A stretch of 64,000 nt of DNA, taken from Lachnospiraceae bacterium (GTDB lineage: Bacteria; Bacillota; Clostridia; Lachnospirales; Lachnospiraceae). The notes under the pieces were generated by a model. It was not told where the DNA came from. It searched no databases and worked only from the letters and a program-made list of their open reading frames with translations. The stretch covers positions 62,001 to 126,000 of the forward strand of contig JAAWOU010000001.1 in NCBI GenBank assembly GCA_022799755.1, given 5' to 3'. This document shows, in pieces, positions 18,642-27,503 of this stretch (position 1 is the first letter of the stretch; each line of letters begins with the position of its first letter). A program made the position numbers and the translations under genes.

Positions 18642-19669
18642 CTGTCTTCCCCGATAGCTCTCCCGGCATCCTTTCCGTCAGGATCCGACATAGAGCCCAA
18701 GATATCCTCAAGCCATTCCCGATACTGCTCCCTGACGGCATCCGGACTCACGACCCTCACATCCCTCCCGATTCCCGCCAGCCACCCGAAGAACTGGCCG
18801 CTGACCATGACTTTCGCCCTGACGCGAAACATTCCCTCCGGCATCTGCCGGATATCCGCCTCTCTCCCGAAGCGGTCCAACACCACGCCTGTGAGCCTGT
18901 CGGGCAGCTGCAGGGTCACCACCGCCTCTTCCCCTCCGTACATGCCGAATATCCGATTGGTATAGGCTGCCAAGTCCACTTGTGCAAACTGCTCAATGCC
19001 CTCCCTGGCCTCTCTGCACACCTCCACCTTTCCCATCTTGTCCACCCGGTAATGTTTCATACAGGCGTCCCTGCTGTCGTATGCCGCCAGATAATAGTTC
19101 TCATCCTGCCAGATCAGAGCCCAGGGACTCACTGTCCTTATACTGTTGGCCCTGGGGACCAGCTCTTTTTTCAGGTTCCAGTCCAGGTACTGGAACGAAA
19201 TCTGTCTGTTCTCCTGAATGGCCCGATGGATATTGTCAATGCTGTAGTAAATGCTCTCGTTCTCCGTCTTAATGCGCCCGGCCACGTACACCTGGCGCTG
19301 CAGCTTTCCGGCATCGTGCTTTCCCGCCATCTGCTCCAGCTTCTTGATCAGACTGCGGGACTTCTTCGTGGTGAGAAACCGGGAGGACTGTACCGCGTCC
19401 ACCAGGAGCTTCAGCTCCGCCAGCTCGAATTCCCGTCCCGCCATATAGTAGCCGCCCCCAAGTCGGCTGTGGACCTGGACGATGTCGTAGCCGAAATCGC
19501 ACAGCTTTTCGATATCGTCGTAGACGCTCTTTCGCTCAGAGTGGATCCCGTTGGCGTCCAGATGGGCGATGATGTCCGCCGTACTGGCCGGATGGTGCTC
19601 ATCCGTGTTTTCTGATAAAAATTTCACAATATGCAGCAGCTTCAGCTTCTGTCCCGATGCTCTCGCCAT
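18635..19669 (-). CDS. WYL-domain (YafY-like) transcriptional regulator
   Basis: N-terminal HTH, central SPWALIWQDENYYLAAYDSRDACMKHYRVDKM (WYL-type core), C-terminal WCX-like domain. Confidence 0.9.
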   Translation of the reverse strand: MARASGQKLKLLHIVKFLSENTDEHHPASTADIIAHLDANGIHSERKSVYDDIEKLCDFGYDIVQVHSRLGGGYYMAGREFELAELKLLVDAVQSSRFLTTKKSRSLIKKLEQMAGKHDAGKLQRQVYVAGRIKTENESIYYSIDNIHRAIQENRQISFQYLDWNLKKELVPRANSIRTVSPWALIWQDENYYLAAYDSRDACMKHYRVDKMGKVEVCREAREGIEQFAQVDLAAYTNRIFGMYGGEEAVVTLQLPDRLTGVVLDRFGREADIRQMPEGMFRVRAKVMVSGQFFGWLAGIGRDVRVVSPDAVREQYREWLEDILGSMSDPDGKDAGRAIGEDRV

Positions 19670-19736
19670 ATTCTGATTTTACCATGCCTTTCCGTCATCC
19701 GCAGATGGCAAAGGTCTGCCCTGTGCTTTTCGCAAG

Positions 19737-20447
19737 TCACCCCGGCAGACCTAAAATATCGTATACCATATGTAAATCACTGATTTTGTAATCCGGCTTG
19801 CATCCCGCTCCAAGGATTTCATCCATGGCACCTGATTCTCTCCGGTACCAGCAGGTGGGGATTCCTGCCTGTATCCCGCCCTTGATGTCGCTGGTCAGGC
19901 TGTCTCCCACAATCAGAATTCTGGACTTGTCCTTTTCTTCGATACGCTCCAGGCAGTAATCAAAAAACTGTTTCTGCGGCTTTGGACTGCCGACTGCCTC
20001 AGAGATGAAGATATCGTCCATCACATCTGCAAGCCCTGACAGTTCCAGCTTGGTTTTCTGGCTGGATGTAACGCCGTTGGTGATGACGTACTGTTTTACT
20101 CTCCCCTGCAGGCTCCGGCACACCGTCAGGGAATCGTCCAGAAAAGCGAAGTAAGTGCCAAGCCCCTCCTGATACCTTGCCTGGAATTGCGCTACATCCA
20201 CATCCTCGATTTCCAGCTTTTGGAACAGCGAAACAAAACGTCCCATAAGCAGCTGTTTTTTCGTCACTTCGCCCAGTTCGAGACGCCTCCAGTAATCATC
20301 ATTAATCTGCTCATACAGCGCAAGAGTCTCCTCCGTCATATCCCTGCCGACAGAACGAAAGCATGCTGCAAGGGCACGTCTCTGGGAATAGGCGAAATCC
20401 AGGAGCGTATTGTCCACATCCCAAAGGACTGTGGTGAACCTACTCAT
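19737..20447 (-). CDS. HAD hydrolase, YjjG-type noncanonical pyrimidine nucleotidase
   Basis: DVDNTLLDF, ITNGV, VGSPKPQKQFFDYC, VGDSLTSDIKGGIQAGIPTCWY. Confidence 0.88.
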   Translation of the reverse strand: MSRFTTVLWDVDNTLLDFAYSQRRALAACFRSVGRDMTEETLALYEQINDDYWRRLELGEVTKKQLLMGRFVSLFQKLEIEDVDVAQFQARYQEGLGTYFAFLDDSLTVCRSLQGRVKQYVITNGVTSSQKTKLELSGLADVMDDIFISEAVGSPKPQKQFFDYCLERIEEKDKSRILIVGDSLTSDIKGGIQAGIPTCWYRRESGAMDEILGAGCKPDYKISDLHMVYDILGLPG

Positions 20448-20634
20448 GATTGCCCTGATAGGAAGCCACCGCGGCATCCTTTGCGCTCTTTTTCTTCGCC
20501 ATGGTAATGCCAACAGCCGTAGCCACACCCGCTACCACCACAATGACAAGCATTACCATCAGATAAGACATAAATGAATTCAAAAAACTGACCAACATAA
20601 TCCAATACTTCCTTTCCAAAATATTCTCTTTCAT
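20440..20634 (-). CDS. Small single-TM membrane protein
   Basis: 64 aa or shorter, hydrophobic segment MLVIVVVAGVATAVGITM then KKKSAKDAA; stop overlaps the HAD start codon by 8 bp. Confidence 0.55.
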   Translation of the reverse strand: MKENILERKYWIMLVSFLNSFMSYLMVMLVIVVVAGVATAVGITMAKKKSAKDAAVASYQGNHE

Positions 20635-20719
20635 AGAATGCGCTTCTTATACATAAAATGCTCTTTTGTTTTATATAGAGCTTTCATGAGTACAGTATAC
20701 CAGATATAGTGTCCGTTCG

Positions 20720-22558
20720 TCAAGACAGATTCGCATCCTGCCACACGCCTGACTTCGCAAAATGCTCCGCCTGTGCGGAAGCCTTTTCGATCACCTCTCT
20801 GTCATATCCCAACAGCTCCAGCAGCTTGATGGCATTGCGGGTGGTGGCTTTTCCGGCTTTTAATTTGTAGTTGAAGACCACGTCGCCCCGGGCCACATCC
20901 TCCTCAAAATGATAATTCACAAAATCGTTCCGCAGCAAGTCCGTAAGCTCAATGTCATGGGTGGCAGCAAAGCAGAGAATGCCCGTGCGGCCCAGAGACT
21001 TCAAAATCTGTGTGGAGGCCGCAATGCGCTCTACGGTATTGGTGCCCCGAAGCACCTCATCCACAAAGCACAGAATGGGCTTTTGACCCATATCAGCCGC
21101 ATCCAAGATACGTTTCAGCGCTTTGATTTCCACGATATAATAGCTTTCTCCCGCTCCTATATCATCCCGAAGCGCCATGGAGGAATACACATGGAAAAAG
21201 GGCGCCCGGTATCTGTCCGCACAGCAGGTACGGATTGTCTGCGCCAGGATCGCATTGACAGCTACCATCTTTAAAAAGGTTGACTTTCCGGAGGCATTGG
21301 ACCCGGTGAGCAGCACGCCTCTGTCCGTGGCGATTCCGTTCTTCACGGGTCTGGCAATCAAAGGATGGTATCCCGCTTCCAGTTCCAGCCCTTTCCCCGC
21401 TGAAAATTCCGGCGTGCACCACCCTTTTCCCCACAGGCTCTCTGCCGCCGTCCGGTTACTCACCGCAGGCTTCTCCTCTGTTTTTTGTACACTGGTCTGC
21501 GCCGGATTCTGTTCCCACGCCCGGGCATTTCTATACTCCTCTGCCGCATGCTCTCCGTCACGCTGCTCCCGCTCCAGGGACTCTCTGAATATCCAGATGG
21601 CAATGGCTGTCTCCACATAGCCCACCACCTCAATCATGGCATCCACATCCTCCATATGGCCTCTTAAAGTCCTCAGCATGCTGTCGAACTTGATCAGATC
21701 CGCATGAAATACCATACGGGCATAGTCAAGAACCAGGGCCAGCACATCCCCTGAAGCATTGCCCCGATAGGGAGACATGACCCAGAAAGAATTGCGCCTC
21801 ATTCCCTGAAGCTTTTTGCCCGCCTCCTTTATCTGCTCCCACTCCCTGCCGCATACAGGCACCGAAAGCTTTTCCAGCTCCTCGCAGCAGCGCATCAGCC
21901 GCATAATATAAGAAAAACTGGTGATATAGGGATCTATCTCGCCTTTCTCCTTAAAGTAAGTCAGGATATTGTAGACGATCAAAACCACGATTCCCAGTAT
22001 CGCCAGAGAGAAATTCACCCACAGAAGCCCGATCAAAGGGAGAAAGAGCAGATCCGTCAAAAAGTGCTTTCTGCTGGAGCGCTCTCCCAGCAGCTCCAGA
22101 TTATCCAGATAATCATAGAGGGAGTACTTCCCGGTGTGGCCCAGACGCTTCATGGCCAGATGGACCCGGACTCTTGTCTCCGGATTCTGCCCGAAGAAGT
22201 CTATGACCTCCTCCAAATGCTCCAGCTCTTTCTCATCCTGGCGCAAAGTCCGCAATGTATAGTACAAATACTCTTCCCCAGACGCGGAAAGCGTATAGTT
22301 CATCCGCATGAATAAATCGTCCATCCCAAGATCATTCCAGGTAATATCGTCCAGCTGCCCCTGTCTTTGGTGCCTCTCAAAATAGCTTCCGATTCTCGCA
22401 AAACGCTCAAGGGCATACTCTTTCCGTGAGAGCTTTTCATAGTCATGATACAGTGATTCCCTAAATCTCTTTTCTTCCTTTTTGACGCGCACGCTCTCCA
22501 AACCGAAGATGACCAGCGCGAATATGGCCATGGCGGCAATAAAAACCAAAGTCTCCAT
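20720..22558 (-). CDS. MutS-related ATPase with N-terminal membrane segments
   Basis: Walker A LLTGSNASGKSTFLKMVAVN, Walker B ILCFVDEVLRGTNTVERIAA, ATHDIELTDL; N-terminal TM METLVFIAAMAIFALVIFGLESV and mid TM pair. Confidence 0.88.
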   Translation of the reverse strand: METLVFIAAMAIFALVIFGLESVRVKKEEKRFRESLYHDYEKLSRKEYALERFARIGSYFERHQRQGQLDDITWNDLGMDDLFMRMNYTLSASGEEYLYYTLRTLRQDEKELEHLEEVIDFFGQNPETRVRVHLAMKRLGHTGKYSLYDYLDNLELLGERSSRKHFLTDLLFLPLIGLLWVNFSLAILGIVVLIVYNILTYFKEKGEIDPYITSFSYIMRLMRCCEELEKLSVPVCGREWEQIKEAGKKLQGMRRNSFWVMSPYRGNASGDVLALVLDYARMVFHADLIKFDSMLRTLRGHMEDVDAMIEVVGYVETAIAIWIFRESLEREQRDGEHAAEEYRNARAWEQNPAQTSVQKTEEKPAVSNRTAAESLWGKGWCTPEFSAGKGLELEAGYHPLIARPVKNGIATDRGVLLTGSNASGKSTFLKMVAVNAILAQTIRTCCADRYRAPFFHVYSSMALRDDIGAGESYYIVEIKALKRILDAADMGQKPILCFVDEVLRGTNTVERIAASTQILKSLGRTGILCFAATHDIELTDLLRNDFVNYHFEEDVARGDVVFNYKLKAGKATTRNAIKLLELLGYDREVIEKASAQAEHFAKSGVWQDANLS

Positions 22559-22601
22559 ATGATTTCCTTTCCCTTGACATTACATATCTTTCCCATATGG
22601 G

Positions 22602-22642
22602 AAAAGCGCCGCGACAGCCCCCGCTGCCCCGGCGCTTTCTTT
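22602..22642 (-). terminator. Terminator downstream of the NCS2 permease
   Basis: AAGCGCCG ... CGGCGCTTTTCC hairpin on the minus strand. Confidence 0.55.
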
Positions 22643-22687
22643 CAGATAATTTTCAGACAATCGCCAAATTCCGTATTGGTTTTGTAA

Positions 22688-24115
22688 TCAGGCCACCAGG
22701 AAGAACTTAATCAGGAAAATTGCCGAAAGCACATATGTCAGCACGGAAACATCCTTAGCCTTGCCTGTGAACACTTTGATGACAGTGTAGGCAATCAGTC
22801 CCAGGCCGATGCCATGTCCGATGGAACCGGAGACAGGCATTGCGATCAGCATCAGGGCCACGGGCACGATCTCGCTCATGTCGTCAAAGTTTACTTTCTT
22901 CAGTCCGGAAAGCATCAGTACGCCTACATAGATCAAAGCCGATGAGGTAGCTGCCGCAGGGATGATGGCCGCGATGGGAGCGATGAACATACATGCCAGG
23001 AATACGATACCTGTGGTCAGAGCCGTAAGACCTGTCCGTCCGCCTGCCTCCACACCGGAAGCGGATTCCACGAAAGTGGTAACCGTGGAAGTACCTGTGG
23101 CGGAACCTACTACGGTACCTACGGCATCAGCCAGCAGAGCTTCTTTCATGTTGGGCATCTTGCCGTCCTTGTCCAGCATGCCTGCGCGGCTTGCGGTACC
23201 TACCAGCGTTCCGATGGTATCGAACATATCAATGATACAGAAAGTAACGATCAAAGTCACCACCGTGAACCAGCCAATCTGTGCAAGACCGCTGAAATTG
23301 AACTTAAACAGCGTCGTGGCTACCATATCCTTGACAGGGGGCAGGAACGAAGCCGAGGCCAGAGAGGCGAACGGATTGCTGCTTAAGAAAAGAGCCTGTC
23401 CGATCCAGTAGATGATGCTGGCAGCCAGCATTCCCAGGATAACAGCCGCTTTTATGCCTTTTTTAGCCAGGATGACGATGACAAACAGACCGATGAACAT
23501 GGTAACCACGCTCAGCACCATCTGCGCATAGCCGGATCCCATATTGTCCCTGGCTAGGCCGGCGGTCAAGGCACCGAAGAAATCCCTCATCACAAAGAAC
23601 GGGCCGCCTGTCTCGGAGTATACGCCGGCGTTGGAGCCGATGCCGATGTTCATCAGCATCATACCGATGGCAGGGGCGATTCCCAGACGCACGCCAAGAG
23701 GAATGGCGTCCACAATCTGCTCGCGCACATTCAGCACGGACAGAATGATGAAGACAACGCCCTCCACCAGGATAAGGCACAGCGCTGTCTGGAAAGACTC
23801 CACATAGCTCAGTCCCGTGATGGTGACGATATTTGCCACAACAATCGCGAAGAAGCTGTTGAGGCCCATGCCGGGCGCCATGGCGAAAGGCTTGTTCGCC
23901 AGAAACGCCATCACGAACATACCGACTGCGGAAGCGATGCAGGTGGCCATGAATACACCGTTCCACAAGTCCGCCCCTTCCGCGCCGAAGCCGGTCAACA
24001 GGTTGGGGTTCAGGGCGATGATGTAAGCCATCGTCATGAACGTGGTAAGACCGGCTATGATCTCCGTCCTTACTGTGGTTTTGTTTTCTTTGAGTCTAAA
24101 TAGTTTCTCTAACAT
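22688..24115 (-). CDS. NCS2 family purine permease (AzgA/PbuG-like)
   Basis: MLEKLFRLKENKTTVRTEIIAGLTTFMTMAYIIALNPNLL..; ATCIASAVGMFVMAFLANKPFAMAPGMGLNSFFA; GTSTVTTFVESASGVEAGGRTGLTAL. Confidence 0.95.
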   Translation of the reverse strand: MLEKLFRLKENKTTVRTEIIAGLTTFMTMAYIIALNPNLLTGFGAEGADLWNGVFMATCIASAVGMFVMAFLANKPFAMAPGMGLNSFFAIVVANIVTITGLSYVESFQTALCLILVEGVVFIILSVLNVREQIVDAIPLGVRLGIAPAIGMMLMNIGIGSNAGVYSETGGPFFVMRDFFGALTAGLARDNMGSGYAQMVLSVVTMFIGLFVIVILAKKGIKAAVILGMLAASIIYWIGQALFLSSNPFASLASASFLPPVKDMVATTLFKFNFSGLAQIGWFTVVTLIVTFCIIDMFDTIGTLVGTASRAGMLDKDGKMPNMKEALLADAVGTVVGSATGTSTVTTFVESASGVEAGGRTGLTALTTGIVFLACMFIAPIAAIIPAAATSSALIYVGVLMLSGLKKVNFDDMSEIVPVALMLIAMPVSGSIGHGIGLGLIAYTVIKVFTGKAKDVSVLTYVLSAIFLIKFFLVA

Positions 24116-24151
24116 TTTTTACTCCCTCCTATGTAGATTAGATTAGAGAAT

Positions 24152-24224
24152 GTAACTCCGGGCTTATCGCCCTGTATGCGAAGCGCTTTTGCTATCCGGG
24201 CGGCCAACCCGAATACACAGTTAC
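24152..24224 (-). ncRNA. Structured 5' leader of the NCS2 permease gene (class unknown)
   Basis: Nested complementarity on the minus strand: GUAACU/AGUUAC closing stem, UGUAU/AUACA, CGGG-UUGGCCG-CCCG hairpin, GGGC-GAUAA-GCCC hairpin. Confidence 0.4.
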
Positions 24225-24287
24225 GCTTTACAACACTTATATCAAAGCCCATTGAAGAAGTCTCCCAGCCATGTGCCGGAATTCGTT

Positions 24288-24710
24288 TCACTGTATGGAC
24301 TCGCCTCCGAATCCATGGGGAAGCAGTTCTTCCAATGTATAAACCTTATAATCCCCGGCGCTTTTTGCCACAATGATCCGAAAATCCTCTCCGGCAAATT
24401 CCTTGATGACCTGCCTGCAAATACCGCAGGGATAGGCGTAATCCGCAGGTTCCTTTCCCTCCAGGCCCCCGGCAATGGCAATGGCCGAAAACTTTCTCCT
24501 GCCCTCGCTGACCGCCTTGAAAATCGCTGTCCGTTCCGCACAGTTGGTGGCACCGTAGGAAGCGTTCTCAATATTTCCGCCCTGATAAATCTCCCCCTCA
24601 GCCGTCAGAAGCGCCGCGCCTACCGTATAATGGGAATACGGCGTGTACGCCATGCCTCTTGCTTCCAGGGCGGCTGTCACCAGACCGGCTGTGTCAAATT
24701 CTGTTTTCAT
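24288..24710 (-). CDS. cdd: Cytidine deaminase
   Basis: GNIENASYGATNCAERTAIFKAVSEG and YPCGICRQVIKEF zinc motifs. Confidence 0.93.
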   Translation of the reverse strand: MKTEFDTAGLVTAALEARGMAYTPYSHYTVGAALLTAEGEIYQGGNIENASYGATNCAERTAIFKAVSEGRRKFSAIAIAGGLEGKEPADYAYPCGICRQVIKEFAGEDFRIIVAKSAGDYKVYTLEELLPHGFGGESIQ

Positions 24711-24830
24711 GTTTCCTGTCCCCCATTCCCGACATCCGTCAGTTTCTGACCACTGTCCTCCATGGTCCGGCTCCAGTCCTCTGTCCGCCGTAAAATATGT
24801 CTTCGCGTCAGCCCGGACCATACGTGACGG

Positions 24831-25661
24831 TCAAATCCCGGCCATCCCCTTTACGGTCTCGGTCACCAGTTTCTTGAAATTCGGCGCCGCCATATCCGCA
24901 GCTTCCTGCACCTCCCTATGGCTCAGCGGGTTCGCCGACATGCCGGCAGCCAGATTGCTGATACAGGAGACACCGCAGATTCGCATGCCCATATGGCCTG
25001 CCGCAATGGCCTCCACCACCGTGCTCATCCCCACCGCGTCGCAGCCGAGACCGCGCAGCATGCGTATCTCCGCGGGGGATTCATAAGACGGCCCTGTCAT
25101 CTGTGCATATACGCCCTCCTGCAGGAAAATATGGTTTTCTTTTGCCGTCCTCACAAGCAGCTCCTGAAGCTTTTTGTCATACACGGCGCTCATATCCGGG
25201 AAGCGGGGCCCCAGTTCCTCTATATTCGGACCGATCAAAGGGTTGGGTGCGAATGCAGAGATATGGTCTTTGATCATCATCAAATCCCCTGCATGGAAAG
25301 AAGTGTTCACGCCGCCGGCTGCATTGGTGAGGAATAAAATTTCCGCGCCCATGAGTTTCAGCAGACGGATGGGCAGTACCACGTCGCTGACCGGATAGCC
25401 CTCATAGTAATGTACCCTGCCTTTCATACAGGCCACAGGAATATCGTCGATAAATCCGAAGATAAACTTCCCTGCATGCCCGGGCACCGTGGATACGGGA
25501 AATTCCTCCAGCTCACTGTATGAAATCTCATGGATCACACGGATATTCTCCGCGTAATCTCCTAGCCCGGAACCCAGCACGATTGCCGTCTTCGGAACGA
25601 AATCCGTTTTCTTTCTGACACTTTCATAGCATCTTGTCAGCTTATCGTATACCTCTCCCAT
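24831..25661 (-). CDS. Purine-nucleoside phosphorylase
   Basis: TAIVLGSGLGDYAENI, STVPGHAGKFIFG, MKGRVHYYEGY, LTNAAGGVN, MTGPSYESPAEIRMLRGLGCDAVGMSTV. Confidence 0.95.
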   Translation of the reverse strand: MGEVYDKLTRCYESVRKKTDFVPKTAIVLGSGLGDYAENIRVIHEISYSELEEFPVSTVPGHAGKFIFGFIDDIPVACMKGRVHYYEGYPVSDVVLPIRLLKLMGAEILFLTNAAGGVNTSFHAGDLMMIKDHISAFAPNPLIGPNIEELGPRFPDMSAVYDKKLQELLVRTAKENHIFLQEGVYAQMTGPSYESPAEIRMLRGLGCDAVGMSTVVEAIAAGHMGMRICGVSCISNLAAGMSANPLSHREVQEAADMAAPNFKKLVTETVKGMAGI

Positions 25662-25799
25662 TGCCGCCCTCCTTTATCGCTTATTTTGTCGTTGTTCCAT
25701 TTTTTAGAAAAAATTAATAAAATCATTATACTAAAAAAAATAACAAAAAGCAATTCTTTCTTTCAGAAAAAGAAGCACTGAAAAAGAATCACATAAAAG

Positions 25800-25821
25800 A
25801 GCAGAGCCGAAGCCCTGCTCG
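25800..25821 (-). terminator. Terminator of spoIVA
   Basis: GAGCAGGGCTTCGGCTCTGCTC then TTTTAT on the minus strand. Confidence 0.65.
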
Positions 25822-25831
25822 AAATATTGCT

Positions 25832-27316
25832 TTAAATGATAATGCACACCATCCCGCCATTGCTGTCATTGACGATTTTCTGCATGGTATCCTGGAGCTT
25901 TAACTGGCTCTCCTCCCCGATGACGGCAACTTTGGCCGTAATTCCGTCGTTGACCAGCTGTTCTACCGTCTTTCCGAAGATATTGGTATTCCAGATGCCG
26001 CTCTCCCTGTCCTCCTGGTCAATAAAACTGATTAAATCGTTGGCCTGTTCTTCGGTGCCTACGATGGGGGCGATCTCTGTCTCGATATTGGCGCGGATCA
26101 TATGTATGGAGGGGCTGGAGGCCTTAATCTTCACGCCGAACTTATTGCCGTGCTTGATCAGCTCCGGCTTCTCCAAGGTGATTTCGTCCCTGTCCGGCGT
26201 CACCACGCCGTACCCCTTGATGCGCACCATGTTGACCGCATCCAGAACCTTGATATATTCATGTCTCATAGCCGCAAAATCTTTCAGCTTGCTGATCAGC
26301 TGGTACTCATCCGAGATTGTCTCTCCCACCATCTCCGTCAGCATCTCATAGTAATAGGCCTCCTCAGCCTCCAGCGTCACCCGGATGACGCCGTCCGACA
26401 GACTTATGGTGTCGGTCTTACAGCGCCTTATGTACTCGCTTGACAGTTCCACCGGCTTCGTCCTCGCATCCCGGATGGTGCTGTAGTCTTTCATCAGGGC
26501 TCTGACCTGCATAATGATATCCTGCTTCATGCGATTGTCCCAGGGGAGCATCTCCACCCATTTGGGCATGTAGAATTCGATGGAAGAGATCGGAAATTCA
26601 TACAGCACATTTTCCAGCAGCATGTGGATGTCTTCTTTCTTCAGCTGCTCACAGTTCACCGTCACGGCTGCCACGCTGTATTTGTCTGTAATCTCTCCGG
26701 CCACGCGCCTTGCCTCCTCGGAATAGGGCTTCTGGCTGTTCACCAGCACAAGGAAAGGCTTGCGAAGCTTCTTCAAGGCCATGATCGTCTTCTCCTCCGC
26801 CTCCAGATAATTCTCTCTGGGGATTTCTCCGAAGCTGCCGTCCGTGGTGACCACCAGGCCGATGGTGGAATGGTCGTTCATGACCTTATCCGTGCCGATT
26901 TCCGCAGCCTGGGTAAAGGGGATCTCATAGTCGAACCACGGTGTTTTCACCATGCGCTCTATATCCTCCTCCATATGTCCGGCCGCACCCTCCACCATGT
27001 AGCCCACACAGTCGATGAGCCGCACGGAGACCGGGACCTCACCGCTCAGCACTACATTCGCGGCTTCATTCGGAATGAATTTCGGCTCTGTGGTGGTGAT
27101 CGTTTTGCCTCCGGCGCTCTGGGGCAATTCATCCTGGGCTCTGACTTTGGCGTGTTCATCCTCCATGTAGGGCAGCACCATCTCCTCCATAAAGCGTTTG
27201 ATAAATGTGGATTTTCCGGTGCGCACCGGCCCCAGCACTCCTATGTATATCTCTCCCCCCGTGCGGTTCTTAATGTCATTGTACAGGTCATAGGTATTTA
27301 TCGAGTAATTTTCCAT
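25832..27316 (-). CDS. spoIVA: Stage IV sporulation protein A
   Basis: IYIGVLGPVRTGKSTFIKRFMEEMVLPYMEDEHAKVRAQDELPQSAGGKTITTTEPKFIPNEA. Confidence 0.98.
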   Translation of the reverse strand: MENYSINTYDLYNDIKNRTGGEIYIGVLGPVRTGKSTFIKRFMEEMVLPYMEDEHAKVRAQDELPQSAGGKTITTTEPKFIPNEAANVVLSGEVPVSVRLIDCVGYMVEGAAGHMEEDIERMVKTPWFDYEIPFTQAAEIGTDKVMNDHSTIGLVVTTDGSFGEIPRENYLEAEEKTIMALKKLRKPFLVLVNSQKPYSEEARRVAGEITDKYSVAAVTVNCEQLKKEDIHMLLENVLYEFPISSIEFYMPKWVEMLPWDNRMKQDIIMQVRALMKDYSTIRDARTKPVELSSEYIRRCKTDTISLSDGVIRVTLEAEEAYYYEMLTEMVGETISDEYQLISKLKDFAAMRHEYIKVLDAVNMVRIKGYGVVTPDRDEITLEKPELIKHGNKFGVKIKASSPSIHMIRANIETEIAPIVGTEEQANDLISFIDQEDRESGIWNTNIFGKTVEQLVNDGITAKVAVIGEESQLKLQDTMQKIVNDSNGGMVCIII

Positions 27317-27503
27317 AGAAAAACCTCCTGCATATACTGTTAGATGTATATGTAGGAGGCATAAGAATTATGACCATATTGTACGGCCGACGACACGGCA
27401 TGCATTTCCCATACAGCAAGGCGGCAGGCCAATGGGACGGCACGGTTGTGTGAAGCCCAAGCGGCAGATGAAAATCCAGACAAGTGGTTTGCGAGACAGT
27501 ACA

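Noticed and set aside
24121-24300. Classical guanine/adenine riboswitch upstream of the NCS2 permease
   Set aside because: The conserved purine aptamer core could not be found; kept only as an unclassified structured leader.
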